Counted from the stretch's first letter, positions 1-5,741 are shown. The stretch is DNA of 32,210 nucleotides from 9FT-COMBO-53-11 sp040900215 (GCA_040900215.1 JBBDZL010000009.1:1-32210), one strand, 5' to 3'. Program-made: numbers and translations. The notes: generated from the letters alone by a model not told the origin.

Positions 1-64
1 AGTATTGGACGGCTCGGCTAGCGCCGAACCTAGCAATATTCCAAGATTATCTCTTGGAATATTG
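1..64 (-). repeat. CTAG/CGTC palindromic element, copy 1, at the rpsI stop
   Basis: On the minus strand the end of rpsI (CAATATTCCAAGA, 52-64) is followed by a 5-nt loop carrying the TAA stop and then by its perfect 13-bp inverted copy (34-46). The core (8-33) follows: it begins CTAGG, ends CGTC and holds a TCGGC/GCCGA hairpin with a GCTA loop. Bases 7-1 then read CAATACT, one mismatch from the start of the repeated gene end (Gln-Tyr-Ser codons), so a leftover copy of the rpsI end probably continues beyond the window. Same plan as the copies at 2804, 3856, 16890, 19030 and 22538. Confidence 0.75.
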
Positions 65-448
65 GGGTCGCTTGCGGGCCTTTCTCAAAAAGTATTTCTT
101 GCGCTCTTTTTCGCGGGGATCTCTAGTCATCAGTTCGACATCTCGAAGCGGCTTCCGCAGCTTATCATCGGAAAGAACCAACGCCCGGGCAACCCCTAAA
201 ACTACGGCATCCAACTGACCGGCCTTTCCTCCCCCGGCGGTTTTGGCGGTAAAGAAAAACTTGCCTTCGGTTTCGGTCGCCCGAAACGGCTCCCCCAGCC
301 GACTCTGGGAAGCAGGGGATGGGAAATAGGCCGCCGCCGGAACCCCGTTTACGGTTGACTCCCCTTTCCCCTCGGACATCCGAACGGTGGCGGTGGCTTC
401 CTTTCTCCTCCCGATCGTTTGATAGAATTTTGTTTGCTTTTCAACCAT
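47..448 (-). CDS. rpsI: 30S ribosomal protein S9
   Basis: Small-subunit protein whose C-terminal tail reaches toward the P-site tRNA. The product is 133 residues. It opens with FYQTIGRRKEATATVR and ends with the family signature KARKRPQYSKR. I chose the ATG at 448 because it lies one base after the rplM stop, whereas the longer frame from 499 would overlap rplM for 50 bases with a non-family N-terminus. It is the last gene of the rplM-rpsI pair, as in most bacteria. The stop codon sits in the loop of a 13-bp hairpin made by a palindromic element, which may act as an mRNA 3' end, although no T-run follows. Confidence 0.97.
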   Translation of the reverse strand: MVEKQTKFYQTIGRRKEATATVRMSEGKGESTVNGVPAAAYFPSPASQSRLGEPFRATETEGKFFFTAKTAGGGKAGQLDAVVLGVARALVLSDDKLRKPLRDVELMTRDPREKERKKYFLRKARKRPQYSKR

Positions 449-449
449 C

Positions 450-869
450 TTATTTCTTTGCTTTCTCAACCATCTCCCCTTCTTTTTCAGGATACACAAA
501 GAAGCGGGTAATCATCTTCCGGCTGAGCTTGTTGTCGGGCAGCATCCCCAAAACGGCGCGGCGAATGATTTCTGTCGGCCGGCGCTTCCTTAAAGCTCCC
601 AGCGTTTCGGATTTCAGTCCGGATGGATAACCGGAGTAGCGGAAATAGCGCTTCTGAACCTCTTTCTTTCCGGTCACCGCCACCTTCGCGGCATTGATCA
701 CCACCACGTAATCTCCCCGATCGAGATAGGGAACCCGCTCGGGCTTATCCTTGCCCATTAGGAGCCGGGCCGCCTGGGTCGACAAGCGCCCCAGAATCTG
801 ATTCTCGGCGTCCAGCAGGTGCCAGCTCCTCAAAATTTTATCCTCGTTTTTCTTCTCTCTTTTTGACAT
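450..869 (-). CDS. rplM: 50S ribosomal protein L13
   Basis: Large-subunit assembly protein of 139 residues, close to the usual 142. Family features are SWHLLDAENQILGRLST near the N-terminus, GDYVVVINAAKVAVTGKK in the middle and RRAVLGMLPDNKLSRKMI toward the end. The start overlaps the 3' end of rplQ by 32 bases, the longest overlap in this gene run, because rplQ carries an extended tail. The rpsI start follows one base after its stop, so the two are probably translated together. No separate promoter is visible; transcription probably comes from the rplC or upstream promoters. Confidence 0.97.
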   Translation of the reverse strand: MSKREKKNEDKILRSWHLLDAENQILGRLSTQAARLLMGKDKPERVPYLDRGDYVVVINAAKVAVTGKKEVQKRYFRYSGYPSGLKSETLGALRKRRPTEIIRRAVLGMLPDNKLSRKMITRFFVYPEKEGEMVEKAKK

Positions 870-1347
870 TTCTTGTTACTTTTCCGCCAGAGGTGTGCCC
901 CAGAGGCGCATCAGCCTTTGGCTGAGATTTCGCTCCGCTCAACTTGGCAGCTGCTTTCTTAGGAGCTTTTTTCGCTGGTTTTGCTTTCTCTCCCGACGCT
1001 TTGGTCGGGACCCCGACTTCCTGACGTCGGGGTTTAATCTCCTCCACAAACTCCACCCGGGCTTGCGGCGCCCGGTCCCCCCGCCGATGGGCTAGTTTGA
1101 TAACCCGCACATATCCGCCAACGCGCTGGGAAAACTGTGGAACAATTTGTTCTAAAAATTTTTGGGCTGCGCTTTTCTGGGTAAAAAGCGCCAGCGCCTT
1201 TCGGCGCGTCACTAAACTTAAATCCTTGGAGCGCGAGATCAACCGTTCGATCTCCCTCTTCAAGGATTTAGCCCGCGCTTCGGTGGTCGTTACTTTTCCA
1301 TAGGAAACCAGAGAGGTGAGGAATTGACGCATCAGCGATCCTTTCAT
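838..1347 (-). CDS. rplQ: 50S ribosomal protein L17, short N-terminus and long repeat-derived tail
   Basis: The L17 core is clear: MRQFLTSLVSYGKVTTTEA at residues 6-24 and RVIKLAHRRGDRAPQARVEF before the tail. The usual opening of about 15 residues (MRHRKKGRKLGR type) is absent. The ATG at 1347 lies two bases after the rpoA stop, and reading upstream in frame does not restore the missing part. After about residue 105 there is a basic Lys/Ala/Pro tail of some 65 residues. Part of it (KPRRQEVGVPTKASGEK) is encoded by a palindromic unit also present at the end of rpoA. The tail overlaps rplM by 32 bases. Product 169 residues, against about 115-130 usually. Confidence 0.93.
   Translation of the reverse strand: MKGSLMRQFLTSLVSYGKVTTTEARAKSLKREIERLISRSKDLSLVTRRKALALFTQKSAAQKFLEQIVPQFSQRVGGYVRVIKLAHRRGDRAPQARVEFVEEIKPRRQEVGVPTKASGEKAKPAKKAPKKAAAKLSGAKSQPKADAPLGHTSGGKVTRNVKKREEKRG
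991..1032 (-). repeat. double palindrome in the rplQ tail (copy A)
   Basis: Two hairpins in a row on the plus strand: TCCCGAC/GTCGGGA (991-997 with 1004-1010) and CCCCGAC/GTCGGGG (1011-1017 with 1026-1032). A 25-base stretch (995-1019) is identical to 1363-1387 at the end of rpoA. Copy A has three more bases than copy B in the second loop, so the reading frame is kept and both encode the same peptide, VGVPTKASG. Confidence 0.9.
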
Positions 1348-1349
1348 GA

Positions 1350-2186
1350 TTACTTCTTTCCAGACGCTTTGGTCGGGACCCCGACTTTACGTCGGGGCTT
1401 AGGGGAGGGGCTCTTTCCGCCGGAGGCGGATTTCGCTTTGCTCAATTTGGCAACCTTCTTGGGTTTGGCTGCCGTTGCTTTCTTCGGGGCCGCGGTGGGG
1501 ATTTTGGCGGGGGGGAACGAAGCCGCTACTCTTTCCAGGTGGGTCCGCAGAATCTCGGCGGCCTGGCCCAACGCCCGGGAGGGCTTGACCGTTTCGTCAG
1601 TGGTAATATCCAAAACTAGGCGCTCAAAATTTGTCTTTCGGCCGACCCGCGCCCCCTCCGTCCGAAAGGCCACCTTCAAAACCGGTGAGAAGATGGAATC
1701 CAGGGGAATCACTCCGATCTTGCCGCGCTCCCTTTCTTCCGAAGGCTTGTAGCCGACACCCTTTTCGATCATCGTGGAAAGCGAAAGCTTGGAGTCCTTG
1801 TCGGTGAGAGTGGCGATCTTTAAGTCAGGGTTGGCCACCTCCACCTCGGAACTGACCTTTATATCCCCGGCGGTAATTGTTCTCTTTCCCTTAGCCTCGA
1901 TCGTGCCCTCGAAAGGCCCGTCCGCCTTGAAGATGAATCGGATTTTCTTGAGGTTCAGCAGAAGCTCAACCACGTCTTCCTTGATCCCTTTGATCGTGGT
2001 AAAGGGATGAGTTACTCCCTGGATCCGAACTTCCGCCACCGCCGCTCCGGGAAGCGAAGACAGCAGGACCCGCCGCAAGGACGTTCCCAAAGTCGTCCCG
2101 TAACCTTCCATCAGCGGTTCAATCACAAATCGGCCCTGGCCGGCAGTTTCTTTTTCGGTTTTGATCTCAAAATCCAAGTGTTCCAT
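1350..2186 (-). CDS. rpoA: RNA polymerase alpha subunit without C-terminal domain
   Basis: The alpha N-terminal domain, which dimerises and assembles RNA polymerase, is complete: GYGTTLGTSLRRVLLSSLPG at about 29-48 and the RVGRKTNFERLVLDITTDET segment near 185. After the AAEIL helix (about 210) the usual linker and helix-hairpin-helix C-terminal domain, which contacts UP elements and activators, is missing. In its place is a Lys/Ala/Ser/Pro tail of about 50 residues ending KVGVPTKASGKK, encoded partly by a palindromic unit shared with rplQ. The product is 278 residues against about 310-330. The start overlaps the rpsD stop by one base (TAATG). Confidence 0.96.
   Translation of the reverse strand: MEHLDFEIKTEKETAGQGRFVIEPLMEGYGTTLGTSLRRVLLSSLPGAAVAEVRIQGVTHPFTTIKGIKEDVVELLLNLKKIRFIFKADGPFEGTIEAKGKRTITAGDIKVSSEVEVANPDLKIATLTDKDSKLSLSTMIEKGVGYKPSEERERGKIGVIPLDSIFSPVLKVAFRTEGARVGRKTNFERLVLDITTDETVKPSRALGQAAEILRTHLERVAASFPPAKIPTAAPKKATAAKPKKVAKLSKAKSASGGKSPSPKPRRKVGVPTKASGKK
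1363..1398 (-). repeat. double palindrome in the rpoA tail (copy B)
   Basis: It shares 25 identical bases (1363-1387) with 995-1019 in rplQ, followed by the CCCCGAC/GTCGGGG hairpin (1379-1397). It encodes PRRKVGVPTKASGKK at the very end of RpoA. A second palindrome, TCCGCC-GGA-GGCGGA, lies just upstream in the tail (about 1419-1433) and encodes SASGGKS. Confidence 0.9.
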
Positions 2187-2767
2187 TACCGGGAATAATA
2201 TTCCACCACCATACTCTCATTGATCTCAGCCCCAATCTCTTCCCGCGCCGGCAGAGATGTGATCTGCGCGCTCCGTTCCTTCTCGTTCACTTTAATCCAA
2301 GAAGGCCGGATCACCTCATCGTAAAGGACCGCATCCTTTTTCGCAATGGTTATTTTATCATCAACCGCCACTAAAAGCGATGGGATGTCGGCGCGGCGGC
2401 CGTTCAACTTAATCAAACCGTGGGAAACCAGCTGCCGGGCATGGGGGCGAGTTTGGGCAAATCCGGCTCGGTAGACGACATTGTCCAGCCGGCGTTCCAG
2501 CAGCTGGAGCAGGACCTCTCCGGTTCTCTCCTTGCTGTGGAGCGCTTCCTTGAAGTAGCGGCGGAACTGCCGTTCCCGCACCCCGTAAACCCGCTTGGCT
2601 TTCTGTTTCTCCCGCAGCTGAAGCCCGTACTCGGAGAGCCGGCGCCGAAAAGCCCCGTGCTGGCCCGGCGCGGTCATTCGAGTCTTGACCGGACAGTCGT
2701 CGCGGCCGCAAATCGGCACTCCTTCTCGCCGGCAGAGCTTATGGATCGGACCGGTGTATCTTCCCAT
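2186..2767 (-). CDS. rpsD: 30S ribosomal protein S4
   Basis: Primary 16S rRNA-binding protein that nucleates 30S assembly. The product is 193 residues. The N-terminal region carries C12, C20 and C25, fitting the zinc-binding type of S4. The S4 RNA-binding domain follows, with RRLDNVVYRAGFAQTRPHAR and the GLIKLNGRR turn. The ATG at 2767 has a strong ribosome binding site (AGGAGG, 8 bases upstream). That site lies inside a leftover rpsK 3' end whose TGA overlaps this start (TGATG). Downstream the stop overlaps rpoA by one base. It belongs to the alpha operon (rpsM-rpsK-rpsD-rpoA-rplQ). Confidence 0.97.
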   Translation of the reverse strand: MGRYTGPIHKLCRREGVPICGRDDCPVKTRMTAPGQHGAFRRRLSEYGLQLREKQKAKRVYGVRERQFRRYFKEALHSKERTGEVLLQLLERRLDNVVYRAGFAQTRPHARQLVSHGLIKLNGRRADIPSLLVAVDDKITIAKKDAVLYDEVIRPSWIKVNEKERSAQITSLPAREEIGAEINESMVVEYYSR

Positions 2768-2803
2768 CAGACACGCCTCCTATTCTTAGGCCTCGGTCCA
2801 TTG
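2767..2803 (-). pseudogene. leftover 3' end of rpsK (S11 tail)
   Basis: Immediately after an element core the minus strand reads, from 2802 to 2767, NGPRPKNRRRV and a TGA stop. This matches the conserved S11 C-terminus (HNG-RP-K-RRV). The TGA overlaps the rpsD ATG, an arrangement that looks ancestral. By analogy with the other element copies, the functional rpsK end should lie on the other side of the element, inside the sequence gap. If the gap contains no second tail, this would instead be the real end of rpsK. Confidence 0.75.
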
Positions 2804-2834
2804 GACGATTCGCTAGCGCGAATTCTAGCAATGT
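2804..2834 (-). repeat. CTAG/CGTC palindromic element, copy 2, at the rpsK end
   Basis: The core is 2804-2828 (minus strand CTAG...CGTC) with an ATTCGC-GCTA-GCGAAT hairpin. Bases 2829-2834 (minus ACATTG) would be the inverted copy of the gene end. The repeated gene end begins CAATGG right after the core. The element runs straight into the scaffold gap, so its palindromic structure may have broken the assembly. Confidence 0.75.
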
Positions 2835-2934
2835 NNNNNNNNNNNNNNNNNNNNNNNNNNNNNNNNNNNNNNNNNNNNNNNNNNNNNNNNNNNNNNNNNN
2901 NNNNNNNNNNNNNNNNNNNNNNNNNNNNNNNNNN
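2835..2934. other. scaffold gap of 100 Ns inside the rpsK 3' end
   Basis: Exactly 100 N, a placeholder length. The flanks do not repeat each other, so real sequence is missing. It should contain about 13 codons and a stop for S11, plus the first arm of the palindromic element. Confidence 0.95.
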
Positions 2935-3260
2935 GGCGTCACATCAGTGATCGAGGTTACCTCTAAGCCGCCGGCCTTGAGTGATTTAATAGCCGAGTCC
3001 CGCCCCGGTCCCGGGCCCTTGACCAGCACCGCCACCTCTCTCACCCCCAACTGGTGAGCCGCCTTCGAGACCGCTTCCGCCGCCTGGGAAGCGGCGAACG
3101 GCGTCGACTTCTTGGTCCCCTTAAAGCCCGCCGTTCCGGCGGACCCGCGAACAATTACTCCCCCCACCTCCTCGCCGATCGTAATCAGCGTGTTGTTGAA
3201 GGTACAGGTGATGTGAACCACCGCTTTCTCAGGTATTTTTCTTTCCTTCTTTTTTGCCAT
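2935..3260 (-). CDS. rpsK: 30S ribosomal protein S11, C-terminus in the gap
   Basis: Platform protein of the 30S subunit. Residues 1 to about 108 are present: HITCTFNNTLITI near the N-terminus, the KSTPFAASQAAEAV segment, the VKGPGPGRDSAIKSL motif and SITDVTP before the gap. About 13 terminal codons are missing. A readable S11 tail exists beyond the gap (2767-2802) but is separated by a palindromic element. The ATG at 3260 is 48 bases after the rpsM stop, a long spacer for this operon, filled with a G-rich heptamer tract on the coding strand. Confidence 0.95.
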
Positions 3261-3279
3261 CTTAATGTTTCTGCTTCAA

Positions 3280-3307
3280 CCCTAAACCCTATCCCCTATA
3301 CCCTACC
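3280..3307 (-). repeat. telomere-like heptamer tract with G-quadruplex pattern
   Basis: On the plus strand four exact 7-base units: CCCTAAA, CCCTATC, CCCTATA, CCCTACC. The coding (minus) strand therefore has four runs of three or four G separated by loops of 3-4 bases, which fits an intramolecular G-quadruplex in the rpsM-rpsK mRNA spacer, 20 bases before the rpsK start. Confidence 0.8.
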
Positions 3308-3308
3308 A

Positions 3309-3713
3309 TTAGGTCTTTTCCGACTTCTTCGCGGTGATCGCGGACTTGCTCGTTCCGGCGACCGCCATCTTCCGGCCTCGGCGGGTGCGGGCGTTGGTCT
3401 TGGTCCGCTGACCACGCGCCGGCAATCCCCGAGCGTGCCGCAGCCCGCGATAGGCGCCGATCTCTTGAAGGCGCTTGATGTTCATCGCGGTTTCGGACGC
3501 CAACTCCCCTTCCACGCGGTAGCCCCCCTTCTGAATCGCTTCTCTAATCTTACCAACCTGCTCCTCCGTCAAATCCTTAACGCGAATTCCTTCCGCCACT
3601 CCTGCTGCCGCGAGGATTTTCCGGGCCAAGGTTGCCCCGATCCCCCGCACGTAGGTGAGGGCCACTTCGATTCGCTTTTCGGTTGGAATGTCGACTCCTT
3701 CAATTCTGGCCAT
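3309..3713 (-). CDS. rpsM: 30S ribosomal protein S13
   Basis: Head protein contacting the P-site tRNA and forming intersubunit bridges. It opens with MARIEGVDIPTEKRIEVALT, followed by the YVRGIG helix-two-turn-helix start. The C-terminal GLRHARGLPARGQRTKTNAR segment is diagnostic. The last 20 residues (from GRKMAV) are a family-variable basic tail. The length is 134 residues against about 120 usually. It follows rpmJ by 12 bases, giving the standard order infA-rpmJ-rpsM-rpsK-rpsD-rpoA-rplQ. Confidence 0.97.
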   Translation of the reverse strand: MARIEGVDIPTEKRIEVALTYVRGIGATLARKILAAAGVAEGIRVKDLTEEQVGKIREAIQKGGYRVEGELASETAMNIKRLQEIGAYRGLRHARGLPARGQRTKTNARTRRGRKMAVAGTSKSAITAKKSEKT

Positions 3714-3725
3714 TTTATTTTTTAA

Positions 3726-3839
3726 TCATCCCTGGCGTTGTTTATGTTTGGGGTTCTTGCAAACGACGTAAAGACGCCCGCGGCGCTTCACGATCTTGCA
3801 GTCTTTACAAATTTTCTTGACACTAGCTCGTACTTTCAT
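3726..3839 (-). CDS. rpmJ: 50S ribosomal protein L36
   Basis: Small zinc-ribbon protein of 37 residues, MKVRASVKKICKDCKIVKRR at the start and VCKNPKHKQRQG at the end. The C-x2-C...C-x4-H zinc ligands are all present (C11, C14, C27, H32). The ATG at 3839 opens the functional copy. Two more rpmJ-like starts lie just upstream (3915 and 3965), each cut off by a different palindromic element. The gene ends with TGA, which argues against recoding of TGA in this organism. Confidence 0.97.
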   Translation of the reverse strand: MKVRASVKKICKDCKIVKRRGRLYVVCKNPKHKQRQG

Positions 3840-3845
3840 ATCTTT

Positions 3846-3884
3846 AAAAAATTTGCTAGGTTTTCGCCGAAGGCGAAAGCCGTC
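3846..3884 (+). repeat. CTAG/CGTC palindromic element, copy 3, at the rpmJ start
   Basis: Plus-strand order: X (CAAATTTTCTT, 3808-3818, in rpmJ codons), the start region, an inverted X (3846-3855), the core (3856-3884) beginning CTAGG and ending CGTC around a TTTCGCC-GAA-GGCGAAA hairpin, then a second copy of the rpmJ start (3885-3915). The element points with its CGTC side away from the functional gene, as in the other copies. Confidence 0.85.
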
Positions 3885-3915
3885 CAATTTTTTTGACACT
3901 AGCTCTAACTTTCAT
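3856..3915 (-). pseudogene. leftover 5' end of rpmJ running into a palindromic element
   Basis: The ATG at 3915 opens MKVRASVKKI, identical over ten residues to L36, and then reads into the element (GRLSPSAKT) and stops at TAG (3856-3858). Against the functional copy the first 30 bases differ at three positions, and all three changes are synonymous (GTT/GTA, AGA/CGA, AAA/AAG). This suggests that both copies evolved as working genes before being joined, rather than one being a decayed duplicate. It could also be a short leader peptide, but I see no evidence for that. Confidence 0.8.
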
Positions 3916-3927
3916 CGTATCTTCGAG

Positions 3928-3965
3928 GAAAGTGCAACCCGCCTCAGGCGGGACAGCACCTTCAT
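3928..3965 (+). repeat. second-type palindromic element (TGCA...CAGCAC) upstream of rpmJ
   Basis: The core is 3933-3959, from TGCAACC to GACAGCAC, with the perfect hairpin CCCGCC-TCA-GGCGGG (3938-3952). On the left GAAAG (3928-3932) is the inverted copy of CTTTC (3909-3913) at the leftover rpmJ start. On the right CTTCAT (3960-3965) is, on the minus strand, ATGAAG, again the first two rpmJ codons. So the same plan (gene end, inverted arm, core, second gene end) appears with a different core. Confidence 0.6.
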
Positions 3966-3972
3966 AACCTTC

Positions 3973-4182
3973 CTATTTACTCCGGTAAACCACCCGCCCT
4001 CGGTTGAGATCGTAGGGCGACATCTCCACTCGAACGGCGTCCCCGGGAATAACTTTGATCCGATGGATTCGCATTTTTCCGGAAATGTGGGCGAGAATTT
4101 CGCGGCCATCCTCCAGTTCCACCCGAAAAAGGGCGTTCGGCAGCTTTTCCTTAATGATTCCGCTAACTTCTGTTTTTACCAT
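3973..4182 (-). CDS. infA: translation initiation factor IF-1
   Basis: Single S1/OB-fold protein that binds the 30S A site during initiation. It has 69 residues against 72 in most bacteria. Family features are SGIIKEKLPNALFRVELEDG, ILAHISGKMR and the end SPYDLNRGRVVYRSK. The ATG at 4182 lies one base beyond the map stop (4184), and the gene sits between map and rpmJ, its usual place. The 57 bases after it carry a second-type palindromic element and a leftover rpmJ start codon. Confidence 0.97.
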   Translation of the reverse strand: MVKTEVSGIIKEKLPNALFRVELEDGREILAHISGKMRIHRIKVIPGDAVRVEMSPYDLNRGRVVYRSK

Positions 4183-4183
4183 A

Positions 4184-4942
4184 TCATTCCAGATCCGTCA
4201 AGATTATAGGGCCCTCATCGGTCACCGCCACGGTGTACTCAAATAAGCCGCCCCAGCTCTTGTCGGCCGTCTCAATCGTCCAGCCGTCCGCCGCCGTCTT
4301 CAGCTCCCGGCTCCCTCCAGTATAAATCACCTCGATCGCTAACGCCATCCCGGTGGTGATTTCGGGATTGGGACCCCTCATCACCAGGCAGGGAATCTGG
4401 GGATCCTCGTGCAGCTCCTTCCCTACTCCGTGGCCGACCAAAGTATCTACCGGCGTGTACCCGGCGCCTTCCACCACCCGCTGCATCGCTGCCGAAATGT
4501 CCAAGATCTTCCGGCCCGGCCAGGCTTCGGCGATTGCCGCCCCCAGCGCTTCCTCGCCGGCCCGGAGAAAATTGAGCTTGGCCGGCGGGGCTTTCTGCCG
4601 GTCGCCGACGTAAACCGTCCAGGAAGCATCGGTGTTGAGCCCCCCGTAGAACGTCCCCAGGTCCACGCTCAAGAGATCTCCTTCTACCAATTCCCTCTCC
4701 GAGGGAATTCCGTGAACCATTCCTTCGTTGAGGTTCAGGCAGGTCGTAAACCGGTATCCTTTGACCCGCTCAAAGGCTGGTTCCCCTCCCGCGGCCACAA
4801 TCGTTTCGCGAGCGATCTTCTCCAACTCCAGAAGCGAAACTCCCGGCCGGGCCGCGGCAAATGTCCGCTGCAGGGCCGCGGCGGTAATCCGCCCCCCTTC
4901 CCGCATCAGTTCAATTTCGGCTTGATTCTTGATTGGAATCAT
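4184..4942 (-). CDS. map: methionine aminopeptidase type I
   Basis: Removes the initiator methionine from new proteins; cytosolic metalloenzyme of the pita-bread fold. All five metal ligands can be placed: Asp in SVDLGTFYGG, Asp in NTDASWT, His in VGHGVGKELHEDP, Glu in ALAIEVIYTGG and Glu in GLFEYTVAV. The last motif is usually FEHT, so Tyr replaces His next to the final ligand. The length of 252 residues is normal. The ATG at 4942 overlaps the adk stop by four bases. It stands in the usual secY-adk-map-infA order. Confidence 0.97.
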   Translation of the reverse strand: MIPIKNQAEIELMREGGRITAAALQRTFAAARPGVSLLELEKIARETIVAAGGEPAFERVKGYRFTTCLNLNEGMVHGIPSERELVEGDLLSVDLGTFYGGLNTDASWTVYVGDRQKAPPAKLNFLRAGEEALGAAIAEAWPGRKILDISAAMQRVVEGAGYTPVDTLVGHGVGKELHEDPQIPCLVMRGPNPEITTGMALAIEVIYTGGSRELKTAADGWTIETADKSWGGLFEYTVAVTDEGPIILTDLE

Positions 4943-5475
4943 TGGAGTTTCGACATTACTTCCCGGGATGCACCGGAAACGTCGGAAGAAGCGTCCACCT
5001 CCACCAAAATTCCCGTGCTCCGGTAGAAAGCCAGAATCGGCTCAATATTTTCGTGGTAAACGTCCAACCGCCGTTGAATCCGCTCCGGACGGTCATCCGA
5101 CCGCCCGCGGCGCAGGAGACGCTGAAAAGCCACGCTCGGATCCACCTTGAGGTGAAAAACTTTGTTGACCGGAAACATTCCGTTGATCATCCGGGCCTCG
5201 CCGATCGTCCGGGGCAGGCCATCCACCAAAAACCCGCGCTGGGGATCAACCCCCGCCAACTCCTCTTTAAAAAGCTTGATCGCCAGCTCGTCGGGCAGCA
5301 GCTCGCCGGTTTCCAGCGCCTGCCGGGCCGCCTCGGCTTCCGGACCATGATTTCGCTCAACCAAATCCCGCAGCCGCTGGCCGATGGAAATGGCCGGGAT
5401 ATGAAGGGACTGGGAGAGAGCCCGAGCCACGACCGACTTGCCGCTGCCGGGGGCGCCAATTAGGATGAGGCGCAT
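4939..5475 (-). CDS. adk: adenylate kinase, short-LID type
   Basis: Interconverts ATP + AMP and 2 ADP. The P-loop is GAPGSGKS at residues 8-15 (more often GPPGAGKGTQ), the AMP-side motif is GFLVDGLPRT, and RRGRSDDRPERIQRRL follows where larger enzymes carry the LID domain, so the LID is the short form without a zinc site. The length of 178 residues fits. Several family positions differ from the commonest residues (no GTQ after the P-loop Lys, SIGQRLR for STGDMLR), so substrate range may differ. The ATG at 5475 overlaps the upstream stop by one base (TAATG). Confidence 0.9.
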   Translation of the reverse strand: MRLILIGAPGSGKSVVARALSQSLHIPAISIGQRLRDLVERNHGPEAEAARQALETGELLPDELAIKLFKEELAGVDPQRGFLVDGLPRTIGEARMINGMFPVNKVFHLKVDPSVAFQRLLRRGRSDDRPERIQRRLDVYHENIEPILAFYRSTGILVEVDASSDVSGASREVMSKLQ

Positions 5476-5741
5476 TAAAGACCGGGGACTTTCATGTTCA
5501 TCAGCATTCCGGAGAGCTTCTTGGAAACTTCTTTCTGGGATTCCTTGACCGCCTTATTAAAGGCCTTCTTGAGATCATCGCGCTTTTCGCCGGCGACGGT
5601 CACTTCTTCAATCTCCTGGTCGCCGCGGATTTTAATCACCACGTCACCCTCGGAAACTTCGACGGAAATCTGCTCCATTTCGGACTTCAATTTCTGCCCT
5701 TGCTTCCGCAGATCATTCAATTGTTTCATCTGTTCAAACAT
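5475..5741 (-). CDS. YbaB/EbfC family nucleoid-associated protein
   Basis: Small DNA-binding dimer family that coats the nucleoid. The product is 88 residues with the family layout: an N-terminal coiled coil (MFEQMKQLNDLRKQGQKLKS), a two-strand segment (VEVSEGDVVIKIRGDQEIEE) and a C-terminal helix ending KKLSGMLMNMKVPGL. Elsewhere this gene usually follows dnaX and precedes recR; here it lies between secY and adk and overlaps adk by one base, so it is made with the ribosomal proteins. Its ATG is the anchor of a palindromic unit upstream (5739-5793). Confidence 0.88.
   Translation of the reverse strand: MFEQMKQLNDLRKQGQKLKSEMEQISVEVSEGDVVIKIRGDQEIEEVTVAGEKRDDLKKAFNKAVKESQKEVSKKLSGMLMNMKVPGL

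Noticed and set aside
449..499. Extended N-terminus for S9
   Set aside because: It would overlap the rplM end for 50 bases; the ATG at 448 is one base after the rplM stop.
2835..2934. The rpsK gap being false like the rpoB gap
   Set aside because: The two flanks share no overlap, and the S11 C-terminal codons are missing from the left flank.
3280..3307. A real telomere or contig-end repeat
   Set aside because: Only four degenerate units between two ribosomal genes; other period-7 tracts in the window have different units.
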